A stretch of DNA of 64,000 nucleotides, taken from assembly GCA_900554415.1 (NCBI GenBank), contig USGU01000012.1, positions 8,424 to 72,423 of the forward strand. Direction: 5' to 3'. Of the stretch, positions 53,934 through 62,568 are shown one piece after another (the first letter of the stretch is position 1; every line of letters starts with the position of its first letter). Source of the DNA: an uncultured Lachnospiraceae bacterium. Its GTDB lineage: Bacteria > Bacillota > Clostridia > Lachnospirales > Lachnospiraceae. Made by a program: the position numbers and the translations under genes. Under the pieces are notes generated by a model. It saw only the letters and a list, made by a program, of their open reading frames with translations. It had not been told where the DNA came from and ran no database searches.

Positions 53934-53964
53934 TTGACACTTTACCGTGGTAATATGGTACAAT
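53934..53964 (+). promoter_or_regulatory. putP promoter
   Basis: TTGACA (53934-53939), 19-base spacer, TACAAT (53959-53964) with nearby TG. Spacer slightly long. Confidence 0.65.
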
Positions 53965-53992
53965 ATATTATGTATCTAAAGGAGGCAGTAAC

Positions 53993-55540
53993 ATGACAAC
54001 ATCACAACTGATTATTTTAATTACTATTATCTGCTATCTTGCTGCAATGGTAGGGATTGGAGTTGGATATTCAAAAAAGAACACAAAATCCGATGATTTC
54101 TATTTAGGTGGAAGAAAACTCGGTCCCTTCGTCACAGCCATGAGCGCTGAAGCATCCGATATGAGTGGGTGGCTCCTTATGGGTCTGCCTGCCGTAGCAT
54201 TAATGTGCGGACTGCCGGAAGCTTCCTGGACTGCAATTGGACTTGCTATCGGAACCTATTTAAACTGGCTGTTAGTTGCAAAAAATTTGCGTGTTTATAG
54301 TCACCGTCTGAATGCGTTTACACTTCCTGATTTTTTCTGTAAACGTTTTGATGATAAAAAACACATTCTTACCTGTGTTTCCGCTATATTTATTATTGTT
54401 TTCTTTATACCGTATACTGCTTCCGGCTTTGCTGCCTGCGGAAAATTATTTGCATCCTTGTTTGGTATCAATTATCTTACTGCTATGCTTATCAGTGCAG
54501 CAGTCATTATTCTGTATTGCACGCTTGGTGGCTTTCTGGCAGCGTCTACTACAGATTTTATTCAGAGTATTATTATGTCTGTTGCACTTTTTATCGTTAT
54601 AACATTTAGCATTACATACTCTGGCGGTCTTGGACAGGTCATAACCAATGCCTCTCAGATGAGTGGATATTTAAATATTTTCCAGGGCTTTGATGTGGCT
54701 GCACAAAAGCCATTAACCTATGGAGCTTTATCCGTGTTCTCTACCATGGCATGGGGTCTTGGATACTTTGGTATGCCACACATTCTTCTCCGCTTCATGG
54801 CAATTGAAGATGAAAACAAATTAACCCTTTCCAGAAGAGTGGCTTCCATCTGGGTCGTAATATCCATGGGAATTGCAGTATTTATTGGAATTATCGGTTA
54901 CAGTCTTATGAAAAATGGCATCATTCCTACATATGAAAGTTCTTCTGCAGCAGAAACGATTATTGTTGATATTGCCAAATATTTAAGCAAATTCGGAATT
55001 CTGGCAACAATCATTGCAGGAGCTATCCTGGCAGGAATTCTCGCCTCCACCATGTCAACTGCTGATTCCCAGCTTTTGGCAGCAGCTTCCAGTGTTTCTC
55101 AGAATCTTGTACAGGAAACCTTTAGCGTAAAACTTTCTGAAAAATCTTCTGTCCGACTTGCACGTATTTGCGTTGTGATTATCTCTGCTATCGCAGTCCT
55201 CCTTGCACGTAACCCGGACAGTTCTGTATTCCGGATTGTTTCTTTTGCATGGGCAGGCTTCGGAGCTGTATTTGGACCGGTTGTACTTTTCGCTCTTTAC
55301 TGGAGACGTACCAATAAATGGGGTGTCTTCGCAGGGATGCTTTCTGGTGGTATTATGATATTCTTCTGGAAATTCGTGATTCGCCAAATCTTTGCGGGAA
55401 CCTGGTTAGATATTTACGAATTGCTTCCTGCTTTCCTTCTTGCAAGTATTATGATTATTCTCGTAAGCCTTGTGACGAAGGAACCAGAAAAAGAAGTGCT
55501 GACTGTTTTTGACGAAATAAAACAGACAACTGCAAAATAA
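53993..55540 (+). CDS. putP: Sodium/proline symporter PutP
   Basis: A sodium:solute symporter (SSS family) importing proline with sodium. The 515 residues have about 13 membrane helices. Family segments are FYLGGRKLGPFVTAMSAEASDMSGW (split over about 36-60), FPIWLL-like TLPDFFCKRF, and the sodium-site helix ILAGILASTMSTADSQLL near 347-364. The start has AAAGGAGG upstream. It has a separate promoter and a strong terminator; no proline catabolism gene is adjacent. Confidence 0.92.
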   Translation: MTTSQLIILITIICYLAAMVGIGVGYSKKNTKSDDFYLGGRKLGPFVTAMSAEASDMSGWLLMGLPAVALMCGLPEASWTAIGLAIGTYLNWLLVAKNLRVYSHRLNAFTLPDFFCKRFDDKKHILTCVSAIFIIVFFIPYTASGFAACGKLFASLFGINYLTAMLISAAVIILYCTLGGFLAASTTDFIQSIIMSVALFIVITFSITYSGGLGQVITNASQMSGYLNIFQGFDVAAQKPLTYGALSVFSTMAWGLGYFGMPHILLRFMAIEDENKLTLSRRVASIWVVISMGIAVFIGIIGYSLMKNGIIPTYESSSAAETIIVDIAKYLSKFGILATIIAGAILAGILASTMSTADSQLLAAASSVSQNLVQETFSVKLSEKSSVRLARICVVIISAIAVLLARNPDSSVFRIVSFAWAGFGAVFGPVVLFALYWRRTNKWGVFAGMLSGGIMIFFWKFVIRQIFAGTWLDIYELLPAFLLASIMIILVSLVTKEPEKEVLTVFDEIKQTTAK

Positions 55541-55579
55541 GAACCTTTAAACTTATTAATATGTATATGATATATGCAT

Positions 55580-55622
55580 AAACAAGGCCTGCCGAATTAA
55601 ATTCCGGCAGGCCTTGTTTCGT
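55580..55622. terminator. Convergent terminator of putP and the P-type ATPase
   Basis: A perfect 15-bp stem AAACAAGGCCTGCCG and complement, 10-base loop. The flanking T is short on the plus side; both convergent transcripts could use it. Confidence 0.85.
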
Positions 55623-55648
55623 ATATAGGTTATGTTATAAACTTGCTT

Positions 55649-58195
55649 TTATTTTGAACGTATTTTATTGTAATGTTTTCTTTGGCGCAGTTTGGATGGA
55701 AGTATATAACACCAGTCCATAATTTTCCCAAGATATCGCAGAAATGATTCTGCCGTAAAGGAAAACATTACAAACAAAAGAACACACTCTAATGGCATTG
55801 CTTTTAAAGCAAACAGCCTGTTCAGACTAAGTCCACACACAATTAATGCAACCATATTTCCAATCAGGACAGCAGCTCTTAATTTGTTTAGTGGCCTGCT
55901 GATCTTATACAATACCATAAATCCTACTACAGCAAGCAAAAGTGTTGCCGCAGTAGCAATACCGGTACTTTCGAGGTGAAATGCCTGACCGCAGAATACA
56001 ATCGCACCTACTGCCAGCACGTCTGCAACACCGCCCGGAATTGCATTTTTCATTACGTTTGGCAGGAACTTTCCCTCAATTCTAGATTCATCTGGTTCCA
56101 GTGCAAGGAAAAATCCCGGAATTCCAATCGTAAACATACTGATAAACGAAATCTGTGACGGTTCCAGTGGATAGGAAAACATAAATGCCAGGGACAAAAT
56201 TGACAATAAAAATGAAAAAATATTTTTTACGAAAAACAGTCCTGCCGACCTTTGGATATTATTAACTACTCTTCTACCTTCCAGAACGACCGATGGCATT
56301 TTCGAAAAATCCGAATCCAGTAATACAACCTGTGCTACCTGAGATGCGGCTTCACTTCCTGATGCCATGGCAACACTGCAATCTGCATCCTTTAATGCCA
56401 GTACATCGTTTACACCATCACCCGTCATTGCAACTGTATTTCCCATCTTTTGCAGAATATGGACAATGCTTCGCTTCTGCTTTGGTGTCACTCTTCCAAA
56501 TACAGAATACTTCTGCAATGCCGCAGCCATCTGCTGATTGCTCTTAATTGTAGAAGCATCAATATAGTTCTCTGCCCCTGCAATTCCGGCTTCTCCAGCA
56601 ATCTGAGAGACTGTGATCGGATTATCTCCTGATATAACTTTAATCTGAACTCCTTGCTGGGCAAAATATTCAAAGGTTTTCTTTGCATTTTTTCGGATTG
56701 GATTAGCCAGTGTAATAAGTCCCAGAGGCATTACCTCTCCGGTCAGTTGCTTTCCATCCAGTTCTCCTTCGTATTTACCAAACAGCAGCACTCGCTTTCC
56801 ACCCATTGCAAGACGCTCAATCTGTTCCTGATACTCTTCATACTGTTCACGCAGTACCATTTCCGGTGCACCAAGCACATAATTTTCATCAGAAAATACG
56901 GCTGCACTATACTTGTAGGCAGAAGAAAATCCAAATATCTTCTTAGGAATTCTTCCTGTTCCGGAAATAAAATGGGTTTTCAGTGTTTTCATCGTAATGT
57001 TATCCGCGTTCATTGCCATTACAAAATCACTGACTAAATCTTCCAGGTGTTCTCCAGTCTGGTTACCTTTGTTATCTTTCTTACTATCAGAATCCTCTGT
57101 CGTAGAATCTAATGCCTCGTCCGAATCAGATGTCTTTGAATTGTCCGAATTCTCCGACATAGAATCTGCTTCTTCCAAATCTTTCTGCTTTCTTAAATCT
57201 ACCAACTCGCAGACCCGCATCTCATTTTCCGTAATGGTTCCTGTCTTATCAACGCAGAGAATATTTACACGGGCCAGAGTTTCGATACTCTTCATATCAT
57301 GAAGCAGAACTTCTTTCTTCGCAAGCCGCATGGTGCTGACTGCCATTGCAATGGTTGCAAGCAGATAAAGACCTTCCGGAATCATACCAATAACTGCAGC
57401 CACCATGGATACAATACTTTGTGAAAATCCCTGATTCTGGAATACAAAGCCTTGTACAAACAAGGCAATACCAATTGGAATAATCGCAATTCCTGCGCAT
57501 TTTACCAGTTTATTGATAGAAACTATCATTTCGGACTGTTCCGTGTTATCCATCTTCTTTGCTTCGATGGTAAGCTTGGAAATATAAGAATCTTCCCCTA
57601 CTTTATCCAGTCTTGCATAGCATTTTCCAGAAGCAACAAAACTTCCAGACATAAGTTTTGCACCCTTTTTCTTCTCAATTTCGTCCGATTCTCCTGTCAG
57701 AAGGGACTCATTTACACGGACCGTTCCTGCAATTACCTCTGCATCTGCACATATCTGATTGCCAGCCGAAAACAATACCACATCATCCAGTACAAGCTCC
57801 TCCGAAGGAATCTGAGACCTTTTTCCATTTCTCACCACAATGGCATGCGGCGCATGTAACATATTCATCTTTGCAAGTACATTTTTCGCCCTGATTTCCT
57901 GCACAATACCAATTAATGTATTGATAATGATTACAGGTAAAAAAGTAAGGCTGCGATACGAACGGGCAATAATCAGCAAAATTCCAAGTACCAGAAAAAT
58001 AAGGTTGAAATACGTCAAAGTATTTTCTTTGATAATCTGCTCATTTGTCTTTTCCGGTGTATCTACCGCCCGGTTAGACCAGCCCTTTTCCATTCGTTCT
58101 TTTACTTGCGCATCAGTCAAACCTTCCTTATAATTTACGCGAATACGTTCAATTGGCTGCCGGACCTGAACCTCTTCTTCCAGCTTTTTCTCCAT
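55649..58195 (-). CDS. P-type cation-transporting ATPase
   Basis: The 848-residue pump has the phosphorylation motif DKTGTITEN (Asp316), the actuator motif TGES (167-170), the M4 motif IPEGL (272-276) and the hinge MTGDGVNDVLALKDAD. The M4 PEGL sequence suggests a calcium-type or related cation ATPase rather than heavy-metal CPx type; no N-terminal metal-binding domain is present. A serine/aspartate/glutamate-rich insert lies at about 336-386, just after the phosphorylation site. It follows the radical SAM gene by 50 bases in the same direction. The ion is not determined. Confidence 0.88.
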   Translation of the reverse strand: MEKKLEEEVQVRQPIERIRVNYKEGLTDAQVKERMEKGWSNRAVDTPEKTNEQIIKENTLTYFNLIFLVLGILLIIARSYRSLTFLPVIIINTLIGIVQEIRAKNVLAKMNMLHAPHAIVVRNGKRSQIPSEELVLDDVVLFSAGNQICADAEVIAGTVRVNESLLTGESDEIEKKKGAKLMSGSFVASGKCYARLDKVGEDSYISKLTIEAKKMDNTEQSEMIVSINKLVKCAGIAIIPIGIALFVQGFVFQNQGFSQSIVSMVAAVIGMIPEGLYLLATIAMAVSTMRLAKKEVLLHDMKSIETLARVNILCVDKTGTITENEMRVCELVDLRKQKDLEEADSMSENSDNSKTSDSDEALDSTTEDSDSKKDNKGNQTGEHLEDLVSDFVMAMNADNITMKTLKTHFISGTGRIPKKIFGFSSAYKYSAAVFSDENYVLGAPEMVLREQYEEYQEQIERLAMGGKRVLLFGKYEGELDGKQLTGEVMPLGLITLANPIRKNAKKTFEYFAQQGVQIKVISGDNPITVSQIAGEAGIAGAENYIDASTIKSNQQMAAALQKYSVFGRVTPKQKRSIVHILQKMGNTVAMTGDGVNDVLALKDADCSVAMASGSEAASQVAQVVLLDSDFSKMPSVVLEGRRVVNNIQRSAGLFFVKNIFSFLLSILSLAFMFSYPLEPSQISFISMFTIGIPGFFLALEPDESRIEGKFLPNVMKNAIPGGVADVLAVGAIVFCGQAFHLESTGIATAATLLLAVVGFMVLYKISRPLNKLRAAVLIGNMVALIVCGLSLNRLFALKAMPLECVLLFVMFSFTAESFLRYLGKIMDWCYILPSKLRQRKHYNKIRSK

Positions 58196-58245
58196 TCGAT
58201 TTCATCTCTCTTTTTCTTTCTGAATAGTTGCTGGATGCATCGTTA

Positions 58246-59649
58246 CTAGGATTGACTGTCTTTATAGTTTTCGTAAGCCTTTGGTTTTACATTTGTCTCT
58301 GCCCAGAGTTTCTCTGCGCAAGGTTTCCACATTCTTGCGTATTCTTCACATTTATGGCAGAGATGTTCTGCCGATTCCGGTGACTGCAAATCGGTAGACT
58401 TTGCCCCTGTTTCCTTTACAAGACGCTGCAGGATTTCCGGATTTTCCAGCATCGGGCATGGTCTTAAATGATTCTTATTAAATGGCTGATTGTTGTGATA
58501 AGCCATAAATAATGGATTTTGTAAAATCTCCAGCAGGCTGTGTGTACGAATATTGGCATCGGAATAATGAATAAATACACAAGGCTCTGCATCTCCGTTT
58601 GCATTGATGTGGAAATAGTTTCTTCCTCCTGCAATGCATCCGCCTACAAACTCACCATCGTTCTGGAAATCCATAGTAAAGATTCCCTTTCCTTTTGTCA
58701 TGCTTCTGATTTCTCTGACACGGTCTTTGATATAAGTTCTCTGTTCCGGTGTAGGTAAAAGGTCAAGAGACGCATCATTTCCCACTGGCATATAGTGGAA
58801 ATACATGGCATATCTGCAGCCTTTATCAATCATCAAATCTACAAATTCATCACTTGTAACTGCATCCCAGTTCTTAGAAGTATAACAGATAGATGTACCA
58901 AATACAAGCCCGTTCTCCTTTAATAAATCCATGGCATTCATAACCTTGCCAAAAACTCCTTTTCCTCTTCGAAGGTCATTTACTTCTGAGAATCCTTCCA
59001 GACTGATTGCCAGATACAGGTTACCAACTCTTTTCAGTTCCTGACAAAAAGCTTCGTCTACCAGAGTTCCGTTGGTAAATGATAAAAATGCACAATCATT
59101 ATGTTTTTCACAAAGTTTAATTAAATCGGCTTTTCTTACCAGAGGTTCTCCACCTGTAAACATATAGAAATATACACCCAGTTCTTTTCCCTGAGTTACA
59201 ACGCTGTCCATTTCTTCCAAGGTAAGATTCAGTTTATTACCGTATTCTGCCGCCCAACATCCGGTACAATGAAGATTGCATGCACTGGTCGGATCCATCA
59301 GAATCAGCCACGGCACATTGCACTGATATTTTTCCCTCATTTTACGGATTGTCTTGGTTCCGTGCATAAATGCTTCAAATCCAAGATTTAATGCCATTGT
59401 CTTTAATACTTTCGGGTCAACCTCATCAAGGATTCGGTTCATATACTTATTTAACGCATTGTTCTTATCAGAAATAATTGCTTTCGCCTTTTCGTAATCA
59501 ACATCCATCTTTTCATCAGACATGTATTTTGCCATAAAGTCGATTAATTTTACTACTTCCTCTTCTCTGTTCTTATCAATATTTTTCAATGCGATATCAA
59601 TTGTTTTCGAAGCTGCCATTCTCGCAGCAGAATGTCCTATGTTACTCAT
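58246..59649 (-). CDS. Radical SAM enzyme with C-terminal cysteine cluster
   Basis: The 467 residues comprise a helical N-terminal part (1-105), a radical SAM core with CNLHCTGC (Cys124, Cys128, Cys131) and the SAM-binding FTGGEPLVRK. A SPASM-like C-terminal region has GGCIAGG, EPCVFIHYS and CHKCEEYARMWKPC. Such auxiliary clusters are typical of enzymes modifying peptides or other macromolecules. No precursor peptide gene is seen next to it. It lies between the DUF308 membrane protein and the P-type ATPase. The substrate is unknown. Confidence 0.85.
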   Translation of the reverse strand: MSNIGHSAARMAASKTIDIALKNIDKNREEEVVKLIDFMAKYMSDEKMDVDYEKAKAIISDKNNALNKYMNRILDEVDPKVLKTMALNLGFEAFMHGTKTIRKMREKYQCNVPWLILMDPTSACNLHCTGCWAAEYGNKLNLTLEEMDSVVTQGKELGVYFYMFTGGEPLVRKADLIKLCEKHNDCAFLSFTNGTLVDEAFCQELKRVGNLYLAISLEGFSEVNDLRRGKGVFGKVMNAMDLLKENGLVFGTSICYTSKNWDAVTSDEFVDLMIDKGCRYAMYFHYMPVGNDASLDLLPTPEQRTYIKDRVREIRSMTKGKGIFTMDFQNDGEFVGGCIAGGRNYFHINANGDAEPCVFIHYSDANIRTHSLLEILQNPLFMAYHNNQPFNKNHLRPCPMLENPEILQRLVKETGAKSTDLQSPESAEHLCHKCEEYARMWKPCAEKLWAETNVKPKAYENYKDSQS

Positions 59650-59709
59650 TTTACTCTTCCTCCAATACCTTACAATATAAATATTATTTCATATTACTTT
59701 CTATTCAGT

Positions 59710-60273
59710 CTAATCAATATCAATAATATCTTTTTCTCTTCTTATGGTTTGTACAGTCGTACGAATCACAATCAGATTCAGAATACCGTCAAAACATAAG
59801 CATAATCCCATAAGTCTTGTAATCGCGGATACGGTTTTAAATGGCATAAACAACAATAATGCTCCTACAATAGCAACTACAATTGCAATTGCCAGAATCC
59901 CCCACCACTTTGTAATTCCAAATTTTTTTGCTTCAATGGCCGTCTGTATCCTTAACGCTGCATCAACAACCATAAATATGCCAATGCACGATGTTATAAT
60001 ATTGATAAATGCAGTAGATTTAAATATCATTAAAAGTCCAAGAATGGATGATATAATCCCAAGTCCCAGATCAAACTGAAATGCCAGTTGGAATAAATCT
60101 CTAGAAAAATAACCAGCCAATCTCAACACTCCATGAGTAATCAAAAATATACCCACAATCTTACATATCACATCTAAACCTATCTGTGGCCATATCAGCA
60201 GAACGAATCCAATTACAATAAAGCAAATCGTTGTAATTGTATATAACTGCTTGACTGTTTTTAATCCTTGCAT
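59710..60273 (-). CDS. DUF308 / HdeD-like membrane protein
   Basis: The product is about 187 residues with six hydrophobic helices, an internal two-fold pattern (three helices repeated), and the family segment LGIISSILGLLMIFKST (about 73-89). E. coli HdeD is an acid-stress membrane protein; the molecular role of the family is unknown. The ATG at 60273 has GGAGG seven bases upstream. It lies between the TetR regulator and the radical SAM gene. Confidence 0.85.
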   Translation of the reverse strand: MQGLKTVKQLYTITTICFIVIGFVLLIWPQIGLDVICKIVGIFLITHGVLRLAGYFSRDLFQLAFQFDLGLGIISSILGLLMIFKSTAFINIITSCIGIFMVVDAALRIQTAIEAKKFGITKWWGILAIAIVVAIVGALLLFMPFKTVSAITRLMGLCLCFDGILNLIVIRTTVQTIRREKDIIDID

Positions 60274-60324
60274 ATGCAATCCTCCTTTCAAATGTATCTT
60301 ATAATCAATCTGTCAAAAATAAAA

Positions 60325-60378
60325 CAGACAAAAAAAGTACAATGTCCTGATTTTTAGACACTGTACTCTTTTTGTCTG
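60325..60378 (-). terminator. Large hairpin between tetR and the DUF308 gene
   Basis: Minus strand: a 22-position stem beginning CAGACAAAAAGAGTACAGTG and a 10-base loop, followed by TTTTATTTTT. Two G-U pairs only. It ends tetR and may also act as a regulator site because GTACANTGTC is repeated in inverted form. Confidence 0.75.
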
Positions 60379-60384
60379 ATTTTT

Positions 60385-60942
60385 CTATTTATCCATACAC
60401 ATTTCAATTAAATCCTGTATCGTGGCATCGAAAGACCGGGTCACACGTAACAATAGCTTCTCGCTGTATGGCGGCAATCCATTTTCTATCCACTTCATGG
60501 TACTTCCTGATATGGCAAATGCATAAAAATTAGTAATGTAACGAATATCTTCTTCGTTCAGATGATATCCCTCTGCTGCTTCTTCTACGGCTCTGCCTAC
60601 AAAGTCTTTGATAACCGCTTCCAGATAATTCCGTAAAATATCGCCTCTTTTTGACTGGTAAATATGTATGACGGCCTTTTTATTGTTCATTATAATAGAT
60701 GCGCTTCTTCGATACGCATCCATAAAAGACGAATTATCTTTGATTTCATCAAGAACACTTTCTTTCTCCATCTCAAATACTGCGTTCAATACATCATAGA
60801 TATCTTCAAAATAATAATAAAAGGTATTCCGATTAATTTCACAACGCTCACATATATCTTTTACTGTGATTTTGTCAAGAGACTTTACTTCCAAAATTGA
60901 CATAAATTCATATATGATTGCCTTTCTTGTAAATTTCGCCAT
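60385..60942 (-). CDS. TetR family transcriptional regulator
   Basis: The product is about 185 residues with an N-terminal TetR helix-turn-helix (VKDICERCEINRNTFYYYF, about 26-44) and a divergent C-terminal ligand domain of the TetR_C-type seen in Firmicutes. The ATG at 60942 has AAAGGCGG upstream; the open frame to 61059 crosses the promoter and is rejected. A 30-bp palindrome overlaps its promoter, so autoregulation is likely. It probably controls the DUF308-radical SAM-ATPase genes downstream. Confidence 0.88.
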   Translation of the reverse strand: MAKFTRKAIIYEFMSILEVKSLDKITVKDICERCEINRNTFYYYFEDIYDVLNAVFEMEKESVLDEIKDNSSFMDAYRRSASIIMNNKKAVIHIYQSKRGDILRNYLEAVIKDFVGRAVEEAAEGYHLNEEDIRYITNFYAFAISGSTMKWIENGLPPYSEKLLLRVTRSFDATIQDLIEMCMDK

Positions 60943-60978
60943 ATATTTACCGCCTTTATTATGGTTCTGTTTCAAAAA

Positions 60979-61008
60979 AATTGGTGTTACAATAACGTAA
61001 CACCAATT
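60979..61008. promoter_or_regulatory. 30-bp palindrome: tetR operator and glyA terminator
   Basis: Perfect 12-bp arms AATTGGTGTTAC/GTAACACCAATT with a six-base centre. On the minus strand it overlaps the tetR -10 and start of transcription and is followed by TTTTT, so it also works as an intrinsic terminator for glyA read-through. Confidence 0.7.
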
Positions 61009-61034
61009 ATAAATCATAAACCAGTTTATTACAA
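61006..61034 (-). promoter_or_regulatory. tetR promoter
   Basis: Minus strand TTGTAA (61029-61034), 17-base spacer, TATAAT (61006-61011), directly abutting the 30-bp palindrome. Confidence 0.75.
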
Positions 61035-61085
61035 CCAGACATTTACCATAAACAGGCAATTTTATTTTTCTTTTATAAAATTTTC

Positions 61086-62333
61086 TTACTCGTAAAGTGG
61101 ATATTTGTCACAAATCTTTGTAACCTCTGCACGGATTTCATCTGCTTTGGTATCGAAATCTGTCACAGTCATCTTAATGAGTCTGGCAATGGTCTTCATG
61201 TCATCCTCTTTCAGACCACGTGTGGTTACTGCAGGAGTTCCTATACGTACACCGCTTGTTACAAATGGGCTTGCAGGGTCATTCGGCACCGCATTCTTAT
61301 TAACGGTAATATAAACCTCATCCAGACGATTCTGGAGTTCTTTTCCGGTAATGTTCATATTCTGAAGATCTACAAGCATCAGATGATTGTCCGTTCCTCC
61401 ACTAACCAGATTGAATCCCTCTGCAATCATTGCTTCAGCAAGTGCTTTTGCATTTTTTATTACCTGCTGCTGATATTCTTTGAACTCAGGCTTTAATGCT
61501 TCCCCAAAACATACTGCCTTTGCTGCGATTACATGCATAAGAGGACCGCCCTGTGTACCAGGGAAAACAGCCTTGTTAACGGCTTTTGCATACTCCTCTT
61601 TACACATAATAATTCCACCTCTTGGACCTCTGAGCGTCTTATGTGTTGTTGTCGTGACAACATCTGCATATGGAACCGGACTCTGATGCAGTCCTGCGGC
61701 TACCAGACCGGCGATATGTGCCATATCAACGAAAAGGTAAGCTCCTACTTCCTTCGCAATATCAGCGAAAATATCGAAGCGGATTTCCCTTGGATATGCG
61801 GATGCACCTGCTACAATCATTTTTGGTTTACACTCTTTGGCAAGCTTACGGATTTCATCATAATCCAGAAAACCTTCATCATTGACACTATATGGAACAA
61901 AATGATACAAAAGACCTGACATATTAACCGGTGAACCGTGTGTTAAATGTCCGCCATGCGCAAGATTCAGACCCATTACGGTATCACCTGGCTGAAGAAG
62001 TGCCTGATAGACTGCCATATTGGCATTTGCACCTGAATGTGGCTGTACACATACATGCTCGCATCCGAAAAGCTGCTTTGCACGCTCAATAGCAATGTTT
62101 TCAACAATGTCTACATACTCACATCCACCGTAATATCTCTTGCCTGGAAAACCTTCAGCATATTTGTTTTCCGGCACTGTTCCCATTGCCAGAAGAACCG
62201 CAGGAGTAACAATATTTTCAGATGCGATCAGCTCCAGATTCCTTCTCTGACGGCCAAGTTCTAACTCCAGTGCCTTTCCAACTTCCGGGTCCTGTTCTGT
62301 AATGTAATCCATTACCTCTGTTACCAAATTCAT
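61086..62333 (-). CDS. glyA: Serine hydroxymethyltransferase
   Basis: GlyA interconverts serine and glycine with tetrahydrofolate, using PLP. The 415 residues have [27 protein letters not shown], the PLP lysine motif [14 protein letters not shown] (about 223-236) and the [19 protein letters not shown]-terminal segment. The ATG at 62333 has GGAGGAG upstream. A group II intron lies about 155 bases upstream, on the same strand. Confidence 0.97.
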   Translation of the reverse strand: MNLVTEVMDYITEQDPEVGKALELELGRQRRNLELIASENIVTPAVLLAMGTVPENKYAEGFPGKRYYGGCEYVDIVENIAIERAKQLFGCEHVCVQPHSGANANMAVYQALLQPGDTVMGLNLAHGGHLTHGSPVNMSGLLYHFVPYSVNDEGFLDYDEIRKLAKECKPKMIVAGASAYPREIRFDIFADIAKEVGAYLFVDMAHIAGLVAAGLHQSPVPYADVVTTTTHKTLRGPRGGIIMCKEEYAKAVNKAVFPGTQGGPLMHVIAAKAVCFGEALKPEFKEYQQQVIKNAKALAEAMIAEGFNLVSGGTDNHLMLVDLQNMNITGKELQNRLDEVYITVNKNAVPNDPASPFVTSGVRIGTPAVTTRGLKEDDMKTIARLIKMTVTDFDTKADEIRAEVTKICDKYPLYE

Positions 62334-62404
62334 AACTTTCTCCTCCTCTTGTCCAATATATTTGAAATATCATATTTCCTAACGCGTTTTTAAGCCATGG
62401 AATT

Positions 62405-62433
62405 AGTATACAAATCCACTTTGCCAAAGTCAA
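62405..62433 (-). promoter_or_regulatory. glyA promoter
   Basis: Minus strand TTGACT (62428-62433), 17-base spacer, TATACT (62405-62410). It lies between the intron 3' end and glyA, so glyA can be expressed independently of the intron. No riboswitch was recognised in the leader 62334-62400. Confidence 0.75.
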
Positions 62434-62488
62434 GTGTTAAATTATTCTCTAACTCGTCAATAAACTGTCAATCTATTCAGAAAGTTCA

Positions 62489-62567
62489 ATCGAGTAGGAG
62501 GGAAAATTAAATAAATTTTCCCGACCTCTCACACCACCGTGCGTACGGTTCCGTACACGGCGGTTCA
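62489..62567 (-). ncRNA. Group II intron domains V and VI
   Basis: Domain V (62532-62567): ACCGCCGTG pairs with CACGGTGGT, with a two-base bulge (CG), TACG/CGTA and a GAAC loop. Domain VI (about 62489-62527): GGGAAAATT/AATTTTCCC above AGG/CCT and GAG/CTC, with a bulged A at 62495, six bases before the predicted 3' end, as expected of the branch point. Confidence 0.82.
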
Positions 62568-62568
62568 A

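Noticed and set aside
58246..59649. RiPP maturase with nearby precursor peptide
   Set aside because: No short frame with a ribosome site and conserved leader was seen in the short flanking gaps.
60943..61059. Upstream extension of tetR to 61059
   Set aside because: It crosses the tetR promoter and palindrome; the ATG at 60942 fits the TetR family start.
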